Positions 33,836-43,845 of a stretch of DNA of 64,000 nucleotides are shown in pieces (position 1 is the first letter of the stretch; each line of letters starts with the position of its first letter). The notes under the pieces were generated by a model. That model was given only the letters and a program-made list of their open reading frames with translations. It did not search any database and was not told the DNA's origin. The stretch comes from Planctomycetota bacterium (GTDB lineage: Bacteria; Planctomycetota; Phycisphaerae; UBA1845): the NCBI GenBank assembly GCA_024276605.1, contig JAJRWX010000039.1, forward strand, positions 1 through 64,000. The letters run 5' to 3'. The position numbers were made by a program, and so were the translations under genes.

Positions 33836-34756
33836 ATGACAGTGCGAATTACGATGATATGCGGTTTATCCAGTGTCATATTCTTGGCATCGTCATGTGA
33901 TCGGCCCGCGTTGACGGGTAACGGGGTGATCGGAGTTTTTGGCGGTGTGGGATTGGCTTCGGGGTCTTTTAATTATCCACGGGCTATCACTGTTGAGCGA
34001 TTGGGAACGATCTTGGTCGTAGATAAAGCAGGTCGCATTCAACGCTTTAGCCCAGACGGAGAATTTTTGTCTTTCTGGCGCATGCCCGAAACGACCAAGG
34101 GTAAGCCTGTGGGGCTTACGGTTCACGCAGATGGCCGTATTTTTGTAGCTGATACTCATTATCACCGCGTACTTGTTTTTGATCCTAATGGTAACCTCGT
34201 CGGACACTTTGGAAGCCGGGGGGATGGTGACGGTGAGTTTCAGTTGCCTACCGATGTGGCGATTGACGACGAGGGCTTTATTTACGTGAGTGAATATAAC
34301 GGCAATGATCGTATTACCAAGTGGTCGTCGAATTTTGAATTTATTAAAGCGTTTGGCGATACGCCGGTGTTTGGTAAGCGATTGAATCGACCGGCGGCCT
34401 TAGCCATCGATCGTGGGGGAATTATTTGGGTAGCTGATGCTTGTAATCACCGCATTGTGCGATTTACGCAGGATGGCAAGGTGATTGACGCGATTGGCCG
34501 GCGTGGTCGGGGGTTGGATGAATTTCGTTATCCTTACGACATAGATGTTCGTGAAGATGGTACTGTCGTAGTCTGTGAATATGGTGGTGATCGGCTGCAT
34601 TGGTTGTCGCCTGATGGTGAGAGCATCGGTACGTGGGGAAGTAGCGGTCGTAGGCTTGGAGAATTGTCTGGGCCATGGGGGGCTGCCTTAGGCGTCGATG
34701 GCCGCGTGTATGTGGTTGATTCGATGAATAGTAGGGTGCAGATTATTAAACCATGA
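33836..34756 (+). CDS. NHL-repeat lipoprotein
   Basis: The signal ends with lipobox FLASSC (cysteine at about 21). Six NHL-type blades follow: SFNYPRAITVERLGTILVVD, GKPVGLTVHADGRIFVADTH, FQLPTDVAIDDEGFIYVSEY, LNRPAALAIDRGGIIWVADA, FRYPYDIDVREDGTVVVCEY and SGPWGAALGVDGRVYVVDSM. Blade count fits a closed propeller. Its ATGA overlap with the next VWA gene (34753) signals translational coupling. It is probably anchored in the envelope and binds a partner; enzymatic activity is not indicated. Confidence 0.88.
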   Translation: MTVRITMICGLSSVIFLASSCDRPALTGNGVIGVFGGVGLASGSFNYPRAITVERLGTILVVDKAGRIQRFSPDGEFLSFWRMPETTKGKPVGLTVHADGRIFVADTHYHRVLVFDPNGNLVGHFGSRGDGDGEFQLPTDVAIDDEGFIYVSEYNGNDRITKWSSNFEFIKAFGDTPVFGKRLNRPAALAIDRGGIIWVADACNHRIVRFTQDGKVIDAIGRRGRGLDEFRYPYDIDVREDGTVVVCEYGGDRLHWLSPDGESIGTWGSSGRRLGELSGPWGAALGVDGRVYVVDSMNSRVQIIKP

Positions 34757-37700
34757 CCACGCTCGCTTTCGCATTACCTATTGAGTTTAGTGAGCCGGCT
34801 TGGCTTTGGCTGTGCCTACTCGTGCCGTTATTGGTTGTAGTGTCAATGCGCAGTCTCGCCGGTCTTGATCCGGTGAGACGATTCGCGGCACGCTTACTAC
34901 GGAGTGTATTGATTATCGTACTTGCCTGTTGTTTGGCGGGTTTGCAGCGTGTGCAACGTAACGATGATCTAACCGTGATTTTTCTGATGGATCGTTCGCA
35001 TAGCGTTCAGGCAATGCAAGATGAGCAGGAAAATTTTATGCGCGAGGCTTCGGAAGATATTCCCGCGGACGATCGCGTAGGTGTTATCGATTTTGCGCGA
35101 CATGCGTTCCTTGAACAGCAGCCATTGAAAGGTGGTTACATGATTCTGCCTGGGCGGTTTCCTATTATGCAGGGAACGGATCGCACGGATGTGGCATCCG
35201 CATTGCGATTGGCGATGGCGATGTTTCCGCACGATACGGCTAAACGCATGGTGCTGTTGTCTGATGGGAACGACAATATGGGGGATCTGATAGAAGAAGC
35301 GCGCCGCGCCGCGGCGGATGGAATCCCTATCGATGTGGTTCCCCTACTATATCGTCATCAAAATGAAGTGTACTTCAAACGTATCATAGCCCCGACACAT
35401 GCCCAAAAGGGCGAACAGGTACCGTTGCGCATGGTGGTATATTCTGATCGGGCAGTCACTGGCACATTGTTGCTATACGTCAATGGGCAATTGCTGACAC
35501 TACCGGACGAAAGTTCGGCATTATCTCTGCGAGCCGGTGATAATACTTTTTTTGTGACCATCCCCATTCAGTCAACCGGTGCACAGACGTTTGAGGCAGT
35601 GTTTCGTCCCGACGATGAATCGCAAGACACTATTGCGTTGAATAATACGGCCAGTGCGTTTACCTTTGTGTCCGGTCCATCTCGCGTGCTGCTCATCACT
35701 TCTAACGCTGACACAGATCGTGTGCTGGCCTTAGCTTTGGAGAGTGAAGGGGTGGGGGTTGAGCTTCGTGAAGTGAGCGATCTTGGCCGGTTCGATTTGC
35801 TGCGCATGGTTAATTACACATCCATTATTTTATCGAATATATCGGCGTCGAGTTTTACGGATGACCAACAGCGTGATCTTGTGACTTACGTGAAGGATAT
35901 GGGCAGCGGGTTGATTATGCTCGGTGGTGACGAAAGTTTCGGGGCGGGCGGTTGGATTGGCAGTACTGTTGCTGAGATTATGCCGGTGTCTTTTGAGATC
36001 AAACACAAGCGCGTCATCCCGCGTGGAGCCTTGGTGATCATATCCCATTCCTGCGAAATCTCTCGGGGTAACTACTGGGGAAAGGAGATGGCTAAGCGCA
36101 GCGTCGATACGATCAGTTCACAAGATTATATCGGGGTATTGGCTTACACCTATTCACCCGGTGGAGAAAATTGGGAAGTACCGCTTGGTCTTGCTACCAA
36201 TAAAGCGGCGGTGAAAGCCAAGATTGATCGTATGCAAATAGGTGATATGCCCGATTTCGGCGCTACCATGAAAATGGCCTTGCGCGAATTGACGGTTGGA
36301 CGAGGTCAAGACGCGGCACAAAAACATGTGATTATTCTGAGTGATGGAGACGCTTCAGCCCCTTCCAGTTCGCTCGTTCAGGATTTTGTACGAAACAAAA
36401 TTACGATAAGTACGATAGCGATTGGTTGGGGAGGGCATGTGATGCAATCCACCTTGCGTAGTATTGCGAAGAAAACCGGCGGAAAATTTTACGCAGCCCG
36501 GAATCCCAAGCAATTGCCCCAAATTTTTTCCAAAGAATCGAAAGTTATCAAGCGGCCACTTATTGTGGACGAACCATTCCAACCAAGTGTATTGGATGCC
36601 CATAGTGAACTGTTAGCCGGTGTGGATATGGGTGACAGTTCTGCCTTGCCTGTGCTTGGTGGCATGGTCTTGACATCCCCCAAAGATAATCCCAACGTCA
36701 TCATTCCGCTGGTGAGGTTAACGGATGATGGCGAAGATCCGGTCCTGGCCCACTGGCAGTATGAGCTTGGCAAAACGGTTGCGTTTACCAGTGGGCAGTG
36801 GGAGATTTGGGGTAGTGAATGGACTAGTTGGACGAAGTTCGCAAAGTTTTGGGCACAGATCGTGAGATGGACGATGCGTCAGGATTTGCCGGCTAATTTT
36901 GATACCTATTCACGCATTGATGGTGACACGGCGCGTATTGTCATTGATGCGTTAGATAAAGATGCGAGTTATCTAAATAACTTGCAATTGACGACGCGTG
37001 TCGTAGATCCCAAAAGTCGCACCCTGCCCGTAAAATTTGTGCAAACTGCGCCGGGAAAATATGAAGCTGCCGTTCCAGTAGACCAAGCCGGGCAGTATCT
37101 AGCCAATGTGCAAATTCGTCATAACGGTAAATATTTAGGTACGTTGCGAACCGGTGTTTCCGTTCCATTCTCGCCGGAATATCGTGACTTAAGGCCCAAC
37201 GAGGCCATGCTTCGCAAAGTGTCTGAGATTACGGGTGGTCGATGGTTGGATGAACCCGCAGCACAAGCAGGTGTCTTTGAGCATGATCTACCGCCGAGCG
37301 AATCGAAGCGACCGGCGTGGGATTGGGCACTGTCGTGGTTGTTGTTACCCCTATTTCTGCTCGATGTCGCTGTACGCCGACTGGCGAGCTGGTTGGCTTT
37401 TTCAATCGCTGTTGAGTTTGTGGTGCTGATCGTATTACTATTCGGTATGGACTTCCGCTACGCGGGCTGGAGTGGTGTGTTCGGTGCTATAATTTTAGCA
37501 GAATTGTTCGGTTGGGCCGTACGATTTCGTTACATCGGGCCATTTTATAATTATCTAACACACGGCGTGACTGCGTTAGCCTCGACCGGGCAACGTAGTG
37601 AGGCTTCGTTGGATCAACTTAAGAGCACGCGAAAACGTGTTCGGGATGACCAGCGGAGTATGGTTGGGAGAAAAGAGGCATCGTTTGATAGTGATGAATC

Positions 37701-37953
37701 GCTCAAGTTATCCGACCAGACTGCCCAGCAGAAATTTGAAGCAGAGGATTCGCCACTCGGATCACCTGGTGAAAAGTCACGAGGTGGAAGTTTGACCGAT
37801 TCATTAGGCGGTGCCAAAAAAGATGATGAAAAAGAAGTATCACAAGGCGATCAACAGGCTTCGGATACTTCAGACTCCGAGGACGCCACGGCGCGCTTGC
37901 TACGTGCCAAACGGCGCGCGCGACGCGGCATGGATGAGGATAAGAAAGATTGA
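34753..37953 (+). CDS. Large VWA membrane protein (BatA/GATase-like), 1066 aa
   Basis: The N-terminus has two helices (about 16-32 and 50-64), as in BatA-like proteins. A first VWA domain carries an intact MIDAS, VIFLMDRSHSV (D80). A glutamine-amidotransferase-like segment follows (GSGLIMLGGDESFGAGGWIG), then a second VWA-like domain in which the expected DxSxS reads IISHSCEIS, so its metal site is probably lost. A beta domain, helices near 855-930 and a charged disordered tail of about 120 residues follow. It is coupled to the NHL gene by ATGA and followed by moxR. The cluster resembles MoxR-VWA chaperone systems. The substrate is unknown. Confidence 0.88.
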   Translation: MTTLAFALPIEFSEPAWLWLCLLVPLLVVVSMRSLAGLDPVRRFAARLLRSVLIIVLACCLAGLQRVQRNDDLTVIFLMDRSHSVQAMQDEQENFMREASEDIPADDRVGVIDFARHAFLEQQPLKGGYMILPGRFPIMQGTDRTDVASALRLAMAMFPHDTAKRMVLLSDGNDNMGDLIEEARRAAADGIPIDVVPLLYRHQNEVYFKRIIAPTHAQKGEQVPLRMVVYSDRAVTGTLLLYVNGQLLTLPDESSALSLRAGDNTFFVTIPIQSTGAQTFEAVFRPDDESQDTIALNNTASAFTFVSGPSRVLLITSNADTDRVLALALESEGVGVELREVSDLGRFDLLRMVNYTSIILSNISASSFTDDQQRDLVTYVKDMGSGLIMLGGDESFGAGGWIGSTVAEIMPVSFEIKHKRVIPRGALVIISHSCEISRGNYWGKEMAKRSVDTISSQDYIGVLAYTYSPGGENWEVPLGLATNKAAVKAKIDRMQIGDMPDFGATMKMALRELTVGRGQDAAQKHVIILSDGDASAPSSSLVQDFVRNKITISTIAIGWGGHVMQSTLRSIAKKTGGKFYAARNPKQLPQIFSKESKVIKRPLIVDEPFQPSVLDAHSELLAGVDMGDSSALPVLGGMVLTSPKDNPNVIIPLVRLTDDGEDPVLAHWQYELGKTVAFTSGQWEIWGSEWTSWTKFAKFWAQIVRWTMRQDLPANFDTYSRIDGDTARIVIDALDKDASYLNNLQLTTRVVDPKSRTLPVKFVQTAPGKYEAAVPVDQAGQYLANVQIRHNGKYLGTLRTGVSVPFSPEYRDLRPNEAMLRKVSEITGGRWLDEPAAQAGVFEHDLPPSESKRPAWDWALSWLLLPLFLLDVAVRRLASWLAFSIAVEFVVLIVLLFGMDFRYAGWSGVFGAIILAELFGWAVRFRYIGPFYNYLTHGVTALASTGQRSEASLDQLKSTRKRVRDDQRSMVGRKEASFDSDESLKLSDQTAQQKFEAEDSPLGSPGEKSRGGSLTDSLGGAKKDDEKEVSQGDQQASDTSDSEDATARLLRAKRRARRGMDEDKKD

Positions 37954-38076
37954 TGCGTGGTGGAATAGTTGTGCGTTATGCGTTTACCATGATGAGGTAT
38001 CATTAGGCAACATTGGCTGATATACAGCATTGACACGGCTTTCGTGTGCGTACTGAATGGCGAATGGGAGATTATC

Positions 38077-39096
38077 ATGAGTTCAAAAATTGATCCGGCT
38101 GTTGAGAAAGCAACCAAAGAGTTGCGACAAAAATTTCAGGCGCTGCGCGAGGAAATCGGCAAGGCCATCGTTGGCCATAATGAAGTTGTGGACGGTGTAT
38201 TAACGGCATTGTTTACCGGAGGCCATGTATTACTTGAAGGTGTGCCGGGGTTGGGTAAAACGTATCTTATTCGCACCTTGTCACAGGCCGTGGATTTGAA
38301 ATTTTCGCGTATACAATTTACACCTGACTTAATGCCGGCGGATATCATTGGCACGACAATCATCGCCGAAGATCGGTCGAGCGGTAAACGGTCCTTTGAG
38401 TTTCAGAAAGGCCCCATGTTTACGCAAATTTTGCTGGCTGATGAAATTAATCGCGCTACGCCAAAAACCCAAAGTGCCATGCTCGAAGCCATGCAGGAAC
38501 ATGCTGTGACGATAGGTGGCGTTCGGCATCAACTTGAAGAACCTTTCTTTGTGATGGCTACGCAAAACCCTATCGAGCAGGAAGGTACGTATCCGTTGCC
38601 GGAGGCACAGTTGGATCGCTTCATGTTTAAGCTAGTGGTTGAGTATTCCGGCAAAGATGAGATCAAGACCATTCTCGATCGAACGACGGCGGGTTATCAA
38701 CCCCAGATCAATAAGGTGATGGGCGGAGAGGACATCATTGGTGCCCAACAACTCGTACGTCGTGTGGTGATGGCGCCGCATGTACAGGACTACGCCGTGC
38801 GTGTGTCGATGGCCTCGCATCCCCATGGTCCTTATGCGGTGGATGTGACGAATAAATATGTTCGCTGGGGCGTTAGCCCAAGAGCGGCGCAAACCTTGAC
38901 GTTGGGCGCTAAGTTGCATGCCCTGTTGGATGGACGGTTCAATACAAGTTTCAGTGATGTGCAGCGCGTCTTTTTGCCGGCGATGCGGCACCGCGTACTG
39001 CTCAACTTTGAGGGTGAAGCCGAGGGAGTTAGTACGGATGACGTTCTCAAAGAGATTATCGAAAAAACACCCACTATGTCGGAGGCCGCGGCATAG
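38077..39096 (+). CDS. moxR: MoxR-family AAA+ ATPase
   Basis: Walker A is GVPGLGKT (55-62), Walker B ILLADEINRA, and sensor 1 region MATQNPIEQEGTYPLPEAQLDRF, all typical of MoxR AAA+ ATPases that work with VWA proteins to insert cofactors or mature complexes. The 339-residue length is usual. Start ATG 38077 follows GGGAGATTATC; a GTG at 38044 is in frame. It lies between the 1066-aa VWA gene and a DUF58 gene, the classic moxR-DUF58-batA order. Confidence 0.95.
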   Translation: MSSKIDPAVEKATKELRQKFQALREEIGKAIVGHNEVVDGVLTALFTGGHVLLEGVPGLGKTYLIRTLSQAVDLKFSRIQFTPDLMPADIIGTTIIAEDRSSGKRSFEFQKGPMFTQILLADEINRATPKTQSAMLEAMQEHAVTIGGVRHQLEEPFFVMATQNPIEQEGTYPLPEAQLDRFMFKLVVEYSGKDEIKTILDRTTAGYQPQINKVMGGEDIIGAQQLVRRVVMAPHVQDYAVRVSMASHPHGPYAVDVTNKYVRWGVSPRAAQTLTLGAKLHALLDGRFNTSFSDVQRVFLPAMRHRVLLNFEGEAEGVSTDDVLKEIIEKTPTMSEAAA

Positions 39097-39153
39097 ATGA
39101 CTTTGTAGTTACTACCGTGCCTACTAATAATGTAACGAATTAAGCTGGTCATC

Positions 39154-40053
39154 ATGGCAAATGTGAAATCGCAATCTCAGGAACTACTCACGCCGGAGTT
39201 CTTGGTCAAGCTCGATCAGCTTGCGTTGGTGAGTCGAAAAATTTTCGCAGGAAAGCTGCGCGGCGAGCGCATCAGTAAGCGAAAGGGCGAGTCCGTCGAG
39301 TTTGCCGACCATCGTAGCTATGTGATGGGAGACGATTTGCGCTTTCTCGATTGGAATATCTATGCCCGACTGGAAAAGCTTTTTATCAAATTATTTCTGG
39401 AGGAAGAAGACTTACACGTCAGTATTCTCATCGACGTTTCCAAAAGTATGGATTGGGGTGATCCCGGCAAAGCGTTGTATGCCCGAAAAATAGCTGCGGC
39501 TATGGCCTACATTGGGCTGGTGAACTTCGATCGCGTTAGTCTATTTACCTATGCCGATGGTCTGCAAGACGAAATAGCCGGCGTTCGCGGGCGGCGCATG
39601 ATGTTTAAGGTGATTGAGTTTCTTGATCGAGCGGTCTGCGAGGGCAAGAGTAATCTAACCCTAGCCTGTAAACAATTTTCCATCCGTCATCCACAGCAAG
39701 GTATTGTACTGGTGCTCAGCGACTTTTTTGAAAAAAGTGGCTACGAGCAGGGACTCAAATACATGCTGGGGAGAAAGTACGACCTATATGCCTTACAGAT
39801 TTTATCACCTGAAGAAATTGAACCAAGACTAACCGGTGATCTGCGTCTTATGGATGTAGAGGACGATGACGTAGCTGAGGTGACGATAAGTCGCGCATTG
39901 ATCAATCGCTATAAACGTAACTTGGATGCTTATTGCAACCAATTCAAAGAATACTGTAATCGACGAGGCATAAGTTATTTATTTACAGGTACGGATATTT
40001 CATTTGATCAGATCATCCTATCGTACTTCAGGCAGCGAGGATTGATAAAGTGA
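39154..40053 (+). CDS. DUF58 (VWA-like) protein
   Basis: The signatures ESVEFADHRSYVMGDDLRFL followed by DWNIYARLEKLFIKLF are diagnostic of DUF58. A VWA-like MIDAS, ILIDVSKSMDWG, is intact. At 299 residues it has no membrane helices. DUF58 proteins are always near MoxR ATPases and are thought to be their VWA partner. It lies 57 bp after moxR and 49 bp before the batA-like gene, probably in one operon. Confidence 0.95.
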   Translation: MANVKSQSQELLTPEFLVKLDQLALVSRKIFAGKLRGERISKRKGESVEFADHRSYVMGDDLRFLDWNIYARLEKLFIKLFLEEEDLHVSILIDVSKSMDWGDPGKALYARKIAAAMAYIGLVNFDRVSLFTYADGLQDEIAGVRGRRMMFKVIEFLDRAVCEGKSNLTLACKQFSIRHPQQGIVLVLSDFFEKSGYEQGLKYMLGRKYDLYALQILSPEEIEPRLTGDLRLMDVEDDDVAEVTISRALINRYKRNLDAYCNQFKEYCNRRGISYLFTGTDISFDQIILSYFRQRGLIK

Positions 40054-40102
40054 TGCCTGTAGCAGAGATCATCAGAACGCAGAAAATAGACTTGAGGTTT
40101 CC

Positions 40103-42106
40103 TTGGAATTTCTTAATCCGACAGCCATAGCAGTCGCAGCCGGTGTTACGGTCCCTCCGTTGGTGGCGCTCTATTTTCTCAAGCTTAAGCGTCAAGTACG
40201 CTTGGTGCCGTCCACGCTGCTATGGCGGCGGGCAGTTGAAGACCTGCAAGTTAATTCCCTTTTTCAACGGTTGCGCAGTAGTTTATTGTTATTATTACAA
40301 TTGCTGATTTTAGCGCTAGCGGCGTTGGCCTTGGGCAGGCCGATGATGGAGATGACTCAGGTACACCGTGACTCGGTCATACTTCTCATAGATCAATCAG
40401 CGTCCATGGGGGTGATGGAAGCGGATGGACAGACCAGATTGCAGAAGGCGAAGAAGTTAGCCAAAAAGCAGATTGATAACCTCGGAGATGATGCGCGAGC
40501 GATGGTGATTGCTTTTTGCGATCGTGCCACTGTGGTGGCTTCTTTTGATCGAGACAAGGAGTTGCTCAAGCGGAAAATCGATGACATCGAGCAAACACAA
40601 AGCACATCGCGTTTGACCGAAGCTGTTAACTATGCGGAAGCTTATGCTCAACACATTATCATAGGCACATCACAGTCCGGCGCCGATATTGCACCGACGC
40701 GCCCCGTTTCGCCGGCGACGGTATATATCATGACCGACGCTCGTATTGAAGATTCCCATCAAATTGCTTTACAGCAGTTCGACATTTCCAGCATTGATGT
40801 GATGCGCGTGGGTGCGAGAAGTGATAACGTAGGCATCATCAATATGGGTGTGCGCCGACAGTATGAGAGACCGGAAATTCTACAGGTCACTGCAGAGGTG
40901 CAAAACTATGGTCCTGAGGACGTAGCACTAGACGCTGTTCTTTACATCGATCAGCGTAGCGTAGATGTAAAATCCGTCACCTTACCTGGCTACCGAGACG
41001 AAACATCTGATGATTTAGCTACTTCTCAAAGAGTCATCGCGTTTGACGATGTTCTCGAATCTCAGGGTGGTGTGGTCGAAGTCGTACTGCGTGTGGACGA
41101 TGCCCTAAGTGCGGATGACCGGGCGTGGACGGTTATTGATCCCCCTCAACGCATTTCGGTATTGCTAGTGACCGACAATGGTTTTTTTCTTCACCCCATA
41201 CTAAAGTCCATGGCTATTGATTTAACGGTGATGGAGCCGGATGTCTATGAGTCGGCCCACATCGATCAATTGGAAGACAATAAACGTAGTAAGTTTGACG
41301 TGGTGATACTGGATAGACACTCAACGGATCGACTGCCACGGGGAAATTACTTTTTTTTGGGGGGCATTCCAAAAATTGATGGATTGTCTGTATCCGGCGT
41401 AGTGGATCATCAGATCATTTTTGACTGGGATGATACCCATCCTATTTTACGACACGTAGCGACCGAAACCATCGAAATCATGAAGTGGTTGAAGATCGAT
41501 TGGCCGGCGGAATCCGTATCGATTATCGATGGGGCTTCGTCGCCGATTCTTGCGCAATTATCTCGCGGTGGGAACCAGTATTTGATTAGCGCCTTTAGCC
41601 TTGTGACCGAGAACGATTCGGACGAGTTGATGATAAACACGTTTTTGCCGATGAGTGTGGATTTTGTCATCTTTATGCAAAATGCCGTGCAATATCTAAG
41701 TGGCAAAGCCGCCGCGGCTAATCGGCGCAGTTTGGAGCCCGGTCAACCTGTATCGTTACCCATTCCCGCCGATACTCCAACAGTCATCATAACACGTCCC
41801 GACCAGCGGCAGGACCACATCGAGACAGGACAGTATGATACTTTGCACTATGCCATGACGCGGCGTGTAGGTGTTTACAATGTTTCGCCGAGTCTAGAGG
41901 GGGCGGATACATTCGCGGTAAATTTGTTTAATTCGTCAGAAAGCAATATCACCCCAGCTGCTACGCTGACGTTGGGGGTAGCTAGCATTGAAGCATCTTC
42001 GCAAGAGGTGGATGTGAATCGCCCCGCCTGGCGATATGCACTGTTAGCGTTGCTCGTTATATTAGTGCTGGAGTGGGTCGTCTACAATCGTCGTGTGTTT
42101 GTGTAA
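40103..42106 (+). CDS. BatA-like VWA membrane protein
   Basis: The N-terminus MEFLNPTAIAVAAGVTVPPL followed by VALYFLKLKR is the conserved BatA start and justifies the TTG start codon at 40103 (GAGG lies 6 nt upstream). A helix pair (4-25, 58-78) precedes a VWA domain with intact MIDAS LLIDQSASMGV (D97). A beta-rich middle region and a final helix (YALLALLVILVLEWVVY) follow. The 667-residue protein is anchored at both ends, so the VWA domain probably faces one side of the membrane. It is the last gene of the VWA cluster. Confidence 0.92.
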   Translation: MEFLNPTAIAVAAGVTVPPLVALYFLKLKRQVRLVPSTLLWRRAVEDLQVNSLFQRLRSSLLLLLQLLILALAALALGRPMMEMTQVHRDSVILLIDQSASMGVMEADGQTRLQKAKKLAKKQIDNLGDDARAMVIAFCDRATVVASFDRDKELLKRKIDDIEQTQSTSRLTEAVNYAEAYAQHIIIGTSQSGADIAPTRPVSPATVYIMTDARIEDSHQIALQQFDISSIDVMRVGARSDNVGIINMGVRRQYERPEILQVTAEVQNYGPEDVALDAVLYIDQRSVDVKSVTLPGYRDETSDDLATSQRVIAFDDVLESQGGVVEVVLRVDDALSADDRAWTVIDPPQRISVLLVTDNGFFLHPILKSMAIDLTVMEPDVYESAHIDQLEDNKRSKFDVVILDRHSTDRLPRGNYFFLGGIPKIDGLSVSGVVDHQIIFDWDDTHPILRHVATETIEIMKWLKIDWPAESVSIIDGASSPILAQLSRGGNQYLISAFSLVTENDSDELMINTFLPMSVDFVIFMQNAVQYLSGKAAAANRRSLEPGQPVSLPIPADTPTVIITRPDQRQDHIETGQYDTLHYAMTRRVGVYNVSPSLEGADTFAVNLFNSSESNITPAATLTLGVASIEASSQEVDVNRPAWRYALLALLVILVLEWVVYNRRVFV

Positions 42107-42177
42107 TAGTTTTGTTAAGGTGATATTCACCCACGTACAATACACCTGTAAACGTCGTTATCATGTTCTAGATAATC

Positions 42178-42747
42178 ATGGGCCACGCGATGACACAACT
42201 GACAGCATCTCGATCACGCCTATTTAGCATGACCGTTTTGTGGGCTTCGGCGTTCGTGGTGCTGGTTTTGCTATGTTTCATTCTGTATCATCGTATTGAG
42301 TTTCAAGCATCAGGATTTCGATCCATGGCAGTTGATCTTAGTTTTGTCATGATATCATTGCCCTTGTGTCTTGCCTCTTTGGTGATGCTTTGGAAAACAT
42401 TCCAGCTTTTGGCCATGGTGCTTTGGCCGGGGTTTGTCGGTATCACCTTTGATACCCATCGCTTGTCTATCATCCGCGGCCCTTTCGGATCTCGTTGCTA
42501 CGAAACCAAGTTGTTGGATATACGCTACCCGTTCGAATTTTCGGCGGATGAAATGGAGGGGCATGTGGAAGCTTTTTTGCCCAAGCAGCAGCAGTATGAG
42601 ACTTTGCTCCCTCGCATGCGGTATCCTGGTAGTAGCGCTGGTGTGGACCGGCTTATACAGCAGTTACTTCGGCGTTGTGATGGGGAAATTGCGGTTGTTA
42701 TGAGACCGATGATTGAGCAATGGCGGGCACTTAATTCGAGTCAATGA
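42178..42747 (+). CDS. Small membrane protein, unknown function
   Basis: The 189-residue protein has two helices near the N-terminus (TVLWASAFVVLVLLCFILY and LSFVMISLPLCLASLVML) and a cytoplasmic domain (FDTHRLSIIRGPFGSRCYET, FSADEMEGHVEAFLPKQQQ). I do not recognise a family. The stop codon overlaps the start of the next gene (ATGATG at 42744), so the two are coupled. It may belong to the same transcript as the VWA cluster, 71 bp upstream. Confidence 0.65.
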   Translation: MGHAMTQLTASRSRLFSMTVLWASAFVVLVLLCFILYHRIEFQASGFRSMAVDLSFVMISLPLCLASLVMLWKTFQLLAMVLWPGFVGITFDTHRLSIIRGPFGSRCYETKLLDIRYPFEFSADEMEGHVEAFLPKQQQYETLLPRMRYPGSSAGVDRLIQQLLRRCDGEIAVVMRPMIEQWRALNSSQ

Positions 42748-43748
42748 TGCGTAAACTCAAAGTAGCACTATTGGGACTTGCTGATGATGGTCAGCATTAT
42801 CTTTCGGCGATTCGGCAGGATGATTTGTTTGAATTAATCGCCGTTTACGATCGAGATGTCAATGTATTGCGTGACATCAGTGAGTCAACCGGCGTGCGTG
42901 GCTATGAGGATATACGATCGCTGATCGTCGAATTGTCACACGACGGCTTGGACGTGCTTTTTATAGCGTTAGAGCCGTATGAATCCTATGAATTCGTCCA
43001 GATGGCTGCCGGCGCCGGGATAGCGGTGTTCCATAAACCACCGTTTGCACGCAACGTCAGCGAGGCGCGATCCCTGGTGGCGTGTTTTCAATCCGCCGGG
43101 CTACCCCTAGTCGTTGCACGCACCTGGCACACTGATCCATCGTTGTCATTGGCACTTATTGAAGAGGTCGGTCACGTGCAATTGGCTACGGCAGAAGTTG
43201 CCAGCACTAAAAGTGCCGCTGGTTGGCGTGGCGATAGTGTCCGCGCCGGCGGCGGTGTATTATTACATGGTGCGTACGCTCAATTAGATATGTTAGTTTC
43301 GGTGATGGGACTTCCGGAAGAGGTGTTTGCGCAGTGCGCATTGACTGGGCAAGCAGGCGACGTTCACAATTACGATACGGAGGATATGATTGCCTTGGCC
43401 TTACGGTTTTCCACGCACCGTGCCGCAACATTGACGGCTTATCGTAACGCGCATACTTCACGTAGTCGTATTCGTTGGGTCGGTCCCCGTGGTGTAGCTG
43501 AGACTACATCGGAGGTGTTCGCGGTACGTACTACAAGCGACAATGTCGAGGAAGATAGACAAGTCATCTCATCGATTTCCGGTATTTCAAAAGCCTTGCA
43601 TGCCTTCGGTGTTGCGCTACACAATCACTCGAAGCAAGTCTCTGCGGGAGAAGATCACTTGGCGACTTTGGCCGTATTGGAAGCCGCCTATTTATCTTCT
43701 AGAACGGGCGCGTCTGAATCCGTTGGACGGTTTCTAACCGCTGAATAG
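42744..43748 (+). CDS. Gfo/Idh/MocA-family oxidoreductase
   Basis: This is an NAD(P)-dependent oxidoreductase fold: N-terminal Rossmann start KVALLGLADDGQHYLSAI, a strand pair DVLFIALEPYESYEFVQMA, and the HKPPFARN motif that replaces the usual EKP. The C-terminal alpha/beta domain has GGGVLLHGAYAQLDMLV, the equivalent of 'GGG.l.DiG.H..D', with the catalytic-type His changed to Ala-Tyr-Ala. Reaction and substrate cannot be given. It is coupled to the small membrane protein by the overlapping ATGA. Confidence 0.85.
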   Translation: MMRKLKVALLGLADDGQHYLSAIRQDDLFELIAVYDRDVNVLRDISESTGVRGYEDIRSLIVELSHDGLDVLFIALEPYESYEFVQMAAGAGIAVFHKPPFARNVSEARSLVACFQSAGLPLVVARTWHTDPSLSLALIEEVGHVQLATAEVASTKSAAGWRGDSVRAGGGVLLHGAYAQLDMLVSVMGLPEEVFAQCALTGQAGDVHNYDTEDMIALALRFSTHRAATLTAYRNAHTSRSRIRWVGPRGVAETTSEVFAVRTTSDNVEEDRQVISSISGISKALHAFGVALHNHSKQVSAGEDHLATLAVLEAAYLSSRTGASESVGRFLTAE

Positions 43749-43845
43749 TTCACACGATGGCAGCCGTTTTATTCAATGCGTCACGTTTACCAGTTATGTG
43801 TTGAAAGCCCGACAGGGCGTTGGTGATGAGACGGGCACACTTGTT

